Below, piece after piece: positions 37,211-45,170 of a stretch of 64,000 nucleotides of DNA. Each line of letters begins with the position of its first letter. Position 1 is the first letter of the stretch. Position numbers and translations under genes: made by a program. The notes beneath the pieces are model-generated. The model saw only the letters and a program-made list of their open reading frames with translations. It was not told the origin of the DNA and did no database searches. The stretch is from an uncultured Prevotellaceae bacterium (lineage in GTDB: Bacteria; Bacteroidota; Bacteroidia; Bacteroidales; Bacteroidaceae): the NCBI GenBank assembly GCA_902789415.1, contig CADAOD010000007.1:1-64000 (forward strand), written 5' to 3'.

Positions 37211-38953
37211 ATGATGAAAAGAATAAAAAGATATATCCCCCTGGCGTTAGGCTGCGTGCTCTTGGTGGCATGCAGCGCGCACGATGAGGTGCTCTCTGAC
37301 GATACTGACGAGAACATTATCCACGTGGGCGGTGTGAGTACCGATGATATGGTAACTACGGCTGCCGCTACCCGTTCCGCTGTAGCAGCTGAGACCATCG
37401 ATTGGCTTAAGGATGCTTTGCAGTCGGGTATGACGCTTAACTACTATCAGAAAGCTGATGCCAAGCATACTGCCAAGTTAACACTAGCAACAGATGGTAC
37501 TACATATAGCCTCACTAGTACCTCCACCAGTACTTCCACCAGCAACTATGCCAAGTGGTTGGGCAACGGTGCGCATTATTTTGAGGGAACGTATGTGCCC
37601 GATGGTTTGGCGCAGGGTGGGGCAAAAACTTACGATGATTTGTGCCATTACACCGCCGTGCCACCATCAACCGAGATTGCTGCTACGGTAGGTCGTATCA
37701 CTATTCCTCTGCAGCACCGTCTGGCACGTGTGCAGGCTTATGTGCTGATTGATGATATTCTGAACACCAAAATTAAAGGCTATAAGCCTGGCAACGAACA
37801 CGATAGCAATGAAACCATGCTGCATTTCTGTAAGGTTAAGATGCTGGATTATGTAGAGGATGGCAAGCCCCAATGGATAGAGGTAGCCAAGGCTACACCT
37901 CATTATCTTGGCGAACTGGGTAGTATCGTAGAGGATAATATTGTGGCTTATAAAAATTTCCGTATCTATAAGAAAAACAATGGCGAGCTGCTGTATCCTA
38001 CCGATGGTGAATGGAAAACGGCACATCAATCATACGAAACCGAAGGTAAAGGAACGGCTAGCGGTTATACGATGGTCGACTATGGAACGGTACCCAGCTA
38101 CGATCTGATTGTGCGCCCCACCTATACCGAGGCCACAACCGGTACCAATGTGATGTACGACGAGGCTACGACATCGGCTGATGGCGACAACCAGATTACC
38201 TTTGAACTAACCCTTGAGAATGGTTTGGAGTACGAGAAAACGTATACCTTCGACCTGAACGCCAACCAAGAGACGGTGGTGTTCTTGCGTGTAACCCCCG
38301 AGCGTATCGACTATAAAAGCGCCGGTGCTCGCAAGTGGAAAGAATCGAGCTATAGCGATAATTACTATGGCGTTAACAACCAGAATGGTAACAACCTGTC
38401 AACGGCAGGTAGCAGTTGGCAGCGTGCCTATACTAACGACAGCTTGAAAGTGGGCGTTACCGATGGACATTTGTACGATGCCGACGCTCAGGACGATTCG
38501 GCGCAGTATGTAAGCAATGCCAAATGGATAAGCATGCTGCTGCAGGCTTACAATGGTGGGGCACACCATGGCGATTACTTTATCTTGAAGAATGATATTA
38601 CCATCAATACTGATGATTATACCTTCCCTGCCGACTTTACCTTTACAGGTCATCTGGATGCCCAAGATAAAACCATCACCATTACTGGCTCTCGTGCCTA
38701 TCTGTTTGATGGCTTAAACGGAACTTACACCACCGCCCAGGAGAGCGATAAAACAAAACCTTGGGAGGCTAACGTACACCTTGAGGGCACCACATGGGTT
38801 CCCACTACCGGTTGGCGTGCCGAGGTGGTAAACACAAAAATTTCGGGTGCTTGCCTGTTTAAAGATGGCGCCACCATCACCGGTTATGTAAATAACTGTA
38901 CGGATGCAAATGGTGCAGTAAAAAATAACACCCCAACACTTCCAACTTATTAA
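37211..38953 (+). CDS. Fimbrillin-like lipoprotein 8
   Basis: 580 aa from ATG 37211, with GTG one codon earlier and ATG one codon later as alternatives. Lipobox LVAC (Cys21), a strand IIHVGGVSTDD and ATR with Arg55. The first 370 residues carry fimbrillin-like strands (ITIPLQHRLARVQAYVLI, GLEYEKTYTFDLNANQETVVFLRV). The C-terminal part has TFPADFTFTGHLDAQDKTITITG and YLFDGLNGTY, reading like the element that precedes GLUG repeats. More diverged than the earlier members. Confidence 0.75.
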   Translation: MMKRIKRYIPLALGCVLLVACSAHDEVLSDDTDENIIHVGGVSTDDMVTTAAATRSAVAAETIDWLKDALQSGMTLNYYQKADAKHTAKLTLATDGTTYSLTSTSTSTSTSNYAKWLGNGAHYFEGTYVPDGLAQGGAKTYDDLCHYTAVPPSTEIAATVGRITIPLQHRLARVQAYVLIDDILNTKIKGYKPGNEHDSNETMLHFCKVKMLDYVEDGKPQWIEVAKATPHYLGELGSIVEDNIVAYKNFRIYKKNNGELLYPTDGEWKTAHQSYETEGKGTASGYTMVDYGTVPSYDLIVRPTYTEATTGTNVMYDEATTSADGDNQITFELTLENGLEYEKTYTFDLNANQETVVFLRVTPERIDYKSAGARKWKESSYSDNYYGVNNQNGNNLSTAGSSWQRAYTNDSLKVGVTDGHLYDADAQDDSAQYVSNAKWISMLLQAYNGGAHHGDYFILKNDITINTDDYTFPADFTFTGHLDAQDKTITITGSRAYLFDGLNGTYTTAQESDKTKPWEANVHLEGTTWVPTTGWRAEVVNTKISGACLFKDGATITGYVNNCTDANGAVKNNTPTLPTY

Positions 38954-38956
38954 GAG

Positions 38957-41482
38957 ATGATGAAGATTAAACAAATAATATATTTCTGTGTAGCATTGTC
39001 GTTGGCTGCTTGTACTGCCGACGATGATACGCTGTCGCTCAATGAGGAGCAGCAATCTTTGCTGGGGCAGGCTGTAGATTTCAGCACGTCGATGGCCGAT
39101 GCTTTTGTTACACGTACCACCTATATCCACGATGGCTCGTTTAACGAGGGCGACCAGATGCGTATCTTCCGTCAGTATGCTGCCGATGCCGCTGGCACTA
39201 CGTTCGAGAAGGATACCATCTTCCGTACCTATTATCTGAAGAAGGATTATGCTACAGGCACCTCGGTATCGCTTAACGACGATTGGGTGCCCATGGCTGG
39301 TAAGCTGAAGATGGATTCGGATGGAAAAATGGTTGAGCAGACTGCTGCCGACTCGCTTACTTGGGAGAACGGTAGCGTTGTGCGTTTCCGTGCCTGGGGC
39401 CGCAGCAACCTGGCTGGTGTGCTGAATGCCAATACCCAAGGTAGCTACTATCCTGATTACACCGTAAGCGATTGGGTAACCGTATCTGGCCCCACCAAGA
39501 GCATCCCGCTCACCATGCGCCATATCACCTGTCGTATCGGACTCACCTGCAAGGCGGGTAACGAGTTCGGCAGCGCTACCATCTGTACCGATTGGGAGGA
39601 CTATAAGCGTCAAGATAATGCCGATACCAAGGCTAACGATGATAAGGAGACTGCCAAGACTGAGGCACAAGCCAAGAAGGAACGCGACTCGGTGATGGCG
39701 GTATATCACAAGATGTGTATGCCAGCCGGTGTGGATGATGAGACTTTCCTGCTCACGGCAATGACTCAGGATCGTTACAACAATACCACCAGCTTTAAGG
39801 ATTTCGAGATGGACACAACGGGTATCAGAAAGATTGGCATGCTGGATTCTGCCACTATCCGTACCACCGTTCAGCACCCCAAGTTTAATGCTAACGACGG
39901 TCGCCTGTACATGATGTCGATACCCTTCGACATGAGCAAGGAGAGCGCTGGCGAAGAACTAACGCTGCCAGCCTGCACCCGATTTAAGGTGTGGCTGTAC
40001 GATGTGAACAATGGCGACCGAAGCACCACCACAGGCTCTACAGGTAGCGAGAGCAACTATCATATTTTTGCACTCAGCGATATTATGAAGAGCGATGGTG
40101 TAACGCCTATGTTCCCCAGCGGCTTAACTCTCAAGGCGGGCTATAGTTATCTGTTTAGTGTGGGCTATCATTACGATAAGTTTACCATTACAGCTGCCGA
40201 CAGTTTTAAGTGGGATGAGCAGAACCTTGGTACTAAGAATGCAACAGATCAGGCAAAGACTCAGGACGCTCTCGATTTTACCTGGTGGACCAGTGCCTAC
40301 GTAACCGCTGCCAAAGCGGCTCTTGAAGGTGGCGATTTCCTACCTACATTCAGCATTGCCAACCAAACACAATTCATCACCTTTATTAAGTTGGTAAACG
40401 GTAAAGCAGCTACACGCATGACTGGATTGACCCGTGGCGATGTGCGTACGGATGGTAGTGGCAATGTGATTACGGATTCTGATGGCTTCAAAACCTATTG
40501 GTGGAAATTAGAGAATGGTGATGTGATTACAAAAGATTCTGCCCAGAAACTTGGCTATGTGTTCTATCCCCATTTCTATCCCACCGTATCTACCCAGGCA
40601 GCCCATGTTATCGAGGACTACGTAAAAGGGCCGATGGACTTTTACGATACCGACTTTGGCAATCGCTACGAGGTGAACCTAACAGCCGATCTCGACCTGT
40701 ACGATTGGGCTCTGCCCAGCATCGGCGAGGATAGCAGCAAACCCTTCAGGGGCAACTTTAAGGGCAACGGGCATAAGCTGTCGAATTTGTATCTCACAAA
40801 CAAGTATCTGTTCGATAACGTGATGGATGGTGCCATTACCAACCTGCGTATAGAGAGCACCCACGATACTAGTCTGCTTAACATCGCTACATCTAGTAAC
40901 GAAAAAACGGGGTGGGGCTGTTATATCGCCGGCATCTCGCTGCTGTGCAACAGCACTAATTGTGCCATTGCCAACAGTCTGTCGGGTAACAGCTATGTAG
41001 TAGGCTGCATCCATGTGGGTAATGCCAGTGGCGCCTTGGTGGGTTCGGCTGATAAGCTTACCATGCTGGGCTGTATGCAGGCTGCATCGGGCATCACCTC
41101 GGGCACCGGTGCCTTGGTGGGCAATGACAATGTAAAGTTAAACGATTTTATGTACTGTTACTACGATACCGAGAAATCGTCGGGTACCAACGCCGTTGGC
41201 ACTAAGACCGATGATTACGATTACGACGATTATATCCGCGGCAGCAAGTCGCATGTGCTTAAGGCCAAGAACGATTATCTGATTGGCGACGATGTAGATA
41301 AAACCAAGCTGAGCGCTAATATGAAGAACGAGATGTACGGTCTGGCCCCTTGGAAGGCCATGAACCTGGGCATCGATAAGTATAACGATACTACCATTGG
41401 CACCAAATACCCATGTAGCATGGTGTATCAGTCGTCAACCGTGGGCTATACCCATCTGTATCCCACGCTGGTGTCACAATAA
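38957..41482 (+). CDS. Fimbrillin-like lipoprotein 9 with GLUG-like C-terminal domain
   Basis: 841 aa. Lipobox LAAC (Cys19), strand AVDFSTSMAD and VTR with Arg53. The first half has pilin-like elements (IPLTMRHITCRIGLTC, SGLTLKAGYSYLFSVGY). A charged insert around residues 215-240 (ADTKANDDKETAKTEAQAKK) is unlike its neighbours. The C-terminal 250 residues read PSIGEDSSKPFRGNFKGNG, HKLSNLYL, then SGALVGSADKLTMLGCM and GALVGNDNVKLNDFMYCYYD, a GLUG-type repeat. Probably displayed at the surface as a binding module. Confidence 0.78.
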   Translation: MMKIKQIIYFCVALSLAACTADDDTLSLNEEQQSLLGQAVDFSTSMADAFVTRTTYIHDGSFNEGDQMRIFRQYAADAAGTTFEKDTIFRTYYLKKDYATGTSVSLNDDWVPMAGKLKMDSDGKMVEQTAADSLTWENGSVVRFRAWGRSNLAGVLNANTQGSYYPDYTVSDWVTVSGPTKSIPLTMRHITCRIGLTCKAGNEFGSATICTDWEDYKRQDNADTKANDDKETAKTEAQAKKERDSVMAVYHKMCMPAGVDDETFLLTAMTQDRYNNTTSFKDFEMDTTGIRKIGMLDSATIRTTVQHPKFNANDGRLYMMSIPFDMSKESAGEELTLPACTRFKVWLYDVNNGDRSTTTGSTGSESNYHIFALSDIMKSDGVTPMFPSGLTLKAGYSYLFSVGYHYDKFTITAADSFKWDEQNLGTKNATDQAKTQDALDFTWWTSAYVTAAKAALEGGDFLPTFSIANQTQFITFIKLVNGKAATRMTGLTRGDVRTDGSGNVITDSDGFKTYWWKLENGDVITKDSAQKLGYVFYPHFYPTVSTQAAHVIEDYVKGPMDFYDTDFGNRYEVNLTADLDLYDWALPSIGEDSSKPFRGNFKGNGHKLSNLYLTNKYLFDNVMDGAITNLRIESTHDTSLLNIATSSNEKTGWGCYIAGISLLCNSTNCAIANSLSGNSYVVGCIHVGNASGALVGSADKLTMLGCMQAASGITSGTGALVGNDNVKLNDFMYCYYDTEKSSGTNAVGTKTDDYDYDDYIRGSKSHVLKAKNDYLIGDDVDKTKLSANMKNEMYGLAPWKAMNLGIDKYNDTTIGTKYPCSMVYQSSTVGYTHLYPTLVSQ

Positions 41483-41497
41483 TAACCGCACGCATTT

Positions 41498-42547
41498 ATG
41501 AAGATAAACAAGATATTTATAATTGGAATAGCCGCGCTGATGGCTGCCTGTCAGGCCGACGAGGCCGATGAGGCTCTGCAGCAGGGCATCCTGTCGTTCT
41601 CAACCTCTGTCGAGGATTTCGAGGGCGAGAGCACAACCCGTACCAATCTCGTAGGTGATGCCTTCGAAGCTGGCGATAAAATCAAACTCAAGATTATCTG
41701 TCCCTTCTCGTCGCATACCGAGTTTGGCGAAACTACATATGGCAATAGTTTCGATGCTTTCTGGCTGCTAAAGTGGGATAGCACCTCTAAGGCCTGGACC
41801 ACACTCACAGCAAGCGATGGCTACGATATCAATGGCGACTATAGTGCTTCGGCATCGCCCAATATCTACGAGCGCTACCTGGCTCAGCAAACACCCTATG
41901 TGTTTACGGCGCAGACTTGGAGCGAAGAGCAGATTTTTATGGCAGGCAGCGGCACACGTGTTGAGCAGTATAGCAACGTGTTCCACGCCAACCAGAGTAA
42001 GGAGGCCGATTATAAGGCCAGCGATCTGATGTGGGCACAAACTATCCAGCAAACCGGCTCGTACAATGTACATTTCAGCTTTAAGCATGTAATGGCAGCG
42101 CTGAAGGTTACGGTAGTTGCCGATGAAAGGCTGGGTATTTCGGATAATGCTGTGCTTACCCTCGAAGACATGCCTGCTATCGATCAGGCCGAGGTGATTG
42201 TAGGCGATTACTACGCCGAAAAGAGTAAGGTTAACTCTAATAATTATGGCTACCTGAAAAAGCATAGCTGCACCGCCGACAAGAATGGCACCGTGATAGG
42301 CGTGGCTGTGATAGATGACAGTAAAGGGTTTGCCTACACCACCGCCATCAGTACCATCTCGCAAGATGCTACCTATACTGCCTATAATGCTGGCAGCAAA
42401 ATCTATCGCCTGATAGTGCCTCCCTGCACGCTGAGTAGCACCGCCACCTTCTGGCTGCGCGATGGCGAGAAGCGTTACAGTATGTCGCTGCCTCAAACCA
42501 CTTTCGAGGCTGGTAAACTTTATAATGTAACAATGAATATACAATAA
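41498..42547 (+). CDS. Fimbrillin-family lipoprotein 10
   Basis: 349 aa, the shortest member. Lipobox MAAC (Cys18), strand GILSFSTSVEDF and TTR with Arg48. One module: VHFSFKHVMAALKVTVVADE is the central strand, and the protein ends with FEAGKLYNVTMNIQ, the G/K-L-Y strand that ends fimbrillins, without the Trp-containing extension. Stop and next start overlap (TAATG). Confidence 0.84.
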   Translation: MKINKIFIIGIAALMAACQADEADEALQQGILSFSTSVEDFEGESTTRTNLVGDAFEAGDKIKLKIICPFSSHTEFGETTYGNSFDAFWLLKWDSTSKAWTTLTASDGYDINGDYSASASPNIYERYLAQQTPYVFTAQTWSEEQIFMAGSGTRVEQYSNVFHANQSKEADYKASDLMWAQTIQQTGSYNVHFSFKHVMAALKVTVVADERLGISDNAVLTLEDMPAIDQAEVIVGDYYAEKSKVNSNNYGYLKKHSCTADKNGTVIGVAVIDDSKGFAYTTAISTISQDATYTAYNAGSKIYRLIVPPCTLSSTATFWLRDGEKRYSMSLPQTTFEAGKLYNVTMNIQ

Positions 42548-44523
42548 TGAAACGATATCATATACTGTTTTTGGCCCTGATGGCACTCCTTACGGCCTGT
42601 AATACCAACGATGATGTGCTGCAGCCTCAATACGATGAGGCTTTGGAGATAAAAGGCTTACAGGTTGGCATTAATGGCACAGGTGCTGCGTCAACCCGTG
42701 CCGCAACTGTCGATACTTTGAAGGTTGGCTTAGGTCGCACAAAGTTTGTGGCTAACGATAACATCGTGTTTACTACTATCAGGCGTACCGATAATCCGCT
42801 CGAGTCTTTTACCTATAGTAATATCCACTACGTTTATAGTGGTAGCAGTTGGAATCGCGCGTCAAACGGCACCACTACCGATCCTGAAAAAATATACTGG
42901 ACCGATGGTCATAACAATCACACCTTTATTGGTTATAGTGTGCCATCAGGTTATCAATGGCAAGCCGTGGCTAATAGTACGGGTAGCGATACCTATGCCA
43001 GCGAACTGGGCTATGGTAAAGATGCTATCACTTACGGCAGCAAAGATGCTATCGAAAAGGAAGACCCGCTGATTCTTTATAGCGATACCACCAAGGCCGA
43101 TGCTGGTGGCTTAACCACCACCGTGTATTTTAACCATGCCCTGAGCGGTGTGCGTGTAGTGGTAAACATCAAGGATTTTGCCGCAAGCGCCACTTCGCTT
43201 GATACATTGGTTACCGTTAGCGATTTTAAACTGCTTGCCCAGCCTTGTAAATACACTTGGGGTGCCAATAGCATGACTGATGTTACGGTACTTGATTTTG
43301 ATGCTACAGGGCAGACTCAGACCACCAGAGATATCACCCTTTGGTGCGCCGAACCAAAAGGCGAAGGAAAAGCCCAGAGTAAGACGTTTACCTTTTACGG
43401 ACTTACCACGCCGCAGGATGCTACGTTCCATGGTGTTACGGCCAATAGCGATAAGTACCTGCAGTTCCAGTTTACCGTAAAATATCCCGATGCTGATAAT
43501 ACCACCACGCTTACCAAAACCTATACGGGTAAGTTCTTAAAATTGGTTAATTTCCAGTCGGGCAAATGCACCACACTCAATATCTCGCTGAGCCACAAGA
43601 ACGAGCAGATGTTTATGAATGTAACCTATAACGACTGGGAATACGTGGCAACCCCCGACCTGGGCGAGCTGCGTAAGAAATCTACCTTTATGGATATCAA
43701 CAGCAGCGTAACCACTCACAACATGAGTAGCGCTACCGTTGATGATGCCACTTGGCTGTATCAGGATGCCAACAATGTTATCTGGGATATCTATGGTAAC
43801 GATGGTTCGGTTACCAAGCCTTACATCATAAAATCGGCCTCGCAGTTGCTGTCGTTTGCCAAGGAGGTTAATGGTGGCTACTACGATTTTCAAGGTAAGT
43901 ATGTGCGCTTGGATGCCGATATCACCATGCAGGCCAGCACCGCCAAGACCAGCGCCGAAGATAGCACCTCTAATATTACGCCTGTAACATGGATAGGTAT
44001 CGGTGATGCTAAAAATGCTTTCCAAGGTACATTCCTTGGAGGTGATCGTTATATCAATAGATTGTATGGCAGTCCGCTGTTTGTTAATCTGGGCGAGAAA
44101 GCTTGTGTTGAGCAGTTGTACATTACTACCATTGGCGAGGTTAGTACGGGTGCCCTGGCAGGTACCAATGCCGGTATCATCGGTGGTTGTAAAGTTATCG
44201 ATGATGTGACATTTGCCGATGGATCTACCGCTGGCGCTCTGGTAGGCACTAACAGTAGCACGGGCACAATCCATGCTTGCTATTACACTGGTGAAGGTAA
44301 TTTGACAGGCACCGATAGCGGCACCACTATAGGCTGCTACCAAGCCAACCAGCTAACGTCACTTACCAACTCCGCCCTGAGTACATTGGTTTCTACGCTT
44401 AATACCAATCTTACCACGTGGTATGGCGATACATCCAATTCCGGCAAATTCAAAACCAAGTTCCAATACACTTACACCATTGGTAATTATCCTACGGTTG
44501 AAGTGACGACAACGACAGAATAA
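42547..44523 (+). CDS. Fimbrillin-family lipoprotein 11 with GLUG-like C-terminal domain
   Basis: 658 aa, last gene of the block. Lipobox LTAC (Cys18), a strand EIKGLQVGINGTG and STR with Arg51. The pilin-like module contains TVYFNHALSGVRVVVN and CTTLNISLSHKNEQM, and ends MNVTYNDWEYVATP. The C-terminal 250 residues hold WIGIGDAKNAFQGTFLGG, TGALAGTNAGIIGGCKV and AGALVGTNSSTGTIHACYYT, matching GLUG-type repeats. It overlaps the previous gene by 1 nt. A strong terminator follows at once. Confidence 0.82.
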   Translation: MKRYHILFLALMALLTACNTNDDVLQPQYDEALEIKGLQVGINGTGAASTRAATVDTLKVGLGRTKFVANDNIVFTTIRRTDNPLESFTYSNIHYVYSGSSWNRASNGTTTDPEKIYWTDGHNNHTFIGYSVPSGYQWQAVANSTGSDTYASELGYGKDAITYGSKDAIEKEDPLILYSDTTKADAGGLTTTVYFNHALSGVRVVVNIKDFAASATSLDTLVTVSDFKLLAQPCKYTWGANSMTDVTVLDFDATGQTQTTRDITLWCAEPKGEGKAQSKTFTFYGLTTPQDATFHGVTANSDKYLQFQFTVKYPDADNTTTLTKTYTGKFLKLVNFQSGKCTTLNISLSHKNEQMFMNVTYNDWEYVATPDLGELRKKSTFMDINSSVTTHNMSSATVDDATWLYQDANNVIWDIYGNDGSVTKPYIIKSASQLLSFAKEVNGGYYDFQGKYVRLDADITMQASTAKTSAEDSTSNITPVTWIGIGDAKNAFQGTFLGGDRYINRLYGSPLFVNLGEKACVEQLYITTIGEVSTGALAGTNAGIIGGCKVIDDVTFADGSTAGALVGTNSSTGTIHACYYTGEGNLTGTDSGTTIGCYQANQLTSLTNSALSTLVSTLNTNLTTWYGDTSNSGKFKTKFQYTYTIGNYPTVEVTTTTE

Positions 44524-44530
44524 TAAATCT

Positions 44531-44569
44531 AATAGGGTTCGCAATCAAACTGCAGACCCTATTTTTTGT
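44531..44569 (+). terminator. Terminator of the fimbrillin operon
   Basis: AATAGGGT (44531-44538) pairs with ACCCTATT (44556-44563), with a short inner GCA/TGC pair, followed by a T tract. Confidence 0.85.
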
Positions 44570-44793
44570 CCATGCAGTTGGAGGCACTAAGGATAGCAAT
44601 AATCTAAGTTCCATGTTTGTTCGTTTTTGTGTTGTTATGACTTGACTTTGTTGTTTGGGCCTGTAAAGTATTTTTGTATATTGTTTGTTGTAGGTACTTG
44701 TCTCTCTGCCGATCTTGATTTTTGCGGCCACACGTAGAAAATTTTCTTAGTGCACGTAGGAAATATTTATTTCGCGTGAACGAGCATAATCGC

Positions 44794-44820
44794 TATCTTT
44801 GTTTTGACGTTGCAAAGATA
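44794..44820. promoter_or_regulatory. Facing pair of -7 boxes
   Basis: TATCTTTG (44794-44801, + strand) and its exact inverse CAAAGATA (44813-44820, - strand) are 11 nt apart. Each would start transcription through the other. No gene lies directly downstream on either side. Confidence 0.5.
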
Positions 44821-44853
44821 CGAAATTTTCAATGGTTTTACAAATTATTCTTC

Positions 44854-45090
44854 AAAAAAGACACAAATAAAAGCACGCTAAAAAAAAGTGATTTGGTACA
44901 GATGGCAGATGGCAGTTTTTATTTTGGACATTCTACATACTAACGTATTTAAAAATTAATAATTATATAATATATATATTATATAATTATTAATAATAAA
45001 TGTGTTCATATATTCTTCTTGGTGCTATGCCTTTGATAAGGGCGTTAAAATAAAACTGCCATCTGCCATCTGTACCACTTTGTGTCTTTT
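44854..45090. repeat. 237-bp inverted-repeat (MITE-like or foldback) element
   Basis: The left arm has AAAAAAGACACAAA (44854-44867) and, after a 26-nt insert, TGGTACAGATGGCAG and on to 44925. The right arm (45047-45090) is the reverse complement of both parts, contiguous there, with one indel in the T run. Each arm contains a doubled GATGGCA. The core between the arms is A/T-rich and non-coding. Confidence 0.8.
44955..44994. repeat. Perfect 40-bp A/T palindrome
   Basis: Every base from 44955 to 44974 is matched by its complement from 44994 back to 44975, with no loop; it consists only of A and T. It lies within the core of the inverted-repeat element and could extrude as a cruciform. Confidence 0.9.
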
Positions 45091-45113
45091 GGGGGTAGAA
45101 TTCTCTGAAAAAT

Positions 45114-45144
45114 TTTGTGGACTTATTTTTTTGTTGTACCTTTG
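45114..45144 (+). promoter_or_regulatory. Promoter of pcrA
   Basis: TTTG (45114-45117) and TACCTTTG (45137-45144) are 19 nt apart; ATG 45171 follows 26 nt later. Confidence 0.75.
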
Positions 45145-45170
45145 CATCTGCAATACAAGAAAAGATAAGA

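Larger units (their letters stand above)
44570..45170. other. 600-nt non-coding region with promoters and inverted-repeat element
   Basis: No credible gene is seen here. It contains direct repeats CACGTAGAAAATTTT / CACGTAGGAAATATT (near 44733-44768), two facing -7 boxes, an inverted-repeat element, a perfect A/T palindrome and the pcrA promoter, which are listed separately. Open frames in it arise from the repeat arms. Confidence 0.7.

Noticed and set aside
38714-39877. 387-codon minus-strand open frame under the fimbrillin block
   Set aside because: Antisense to lipoproteins 8 and 9, crosses a gene boundary, no motif and no start signal.
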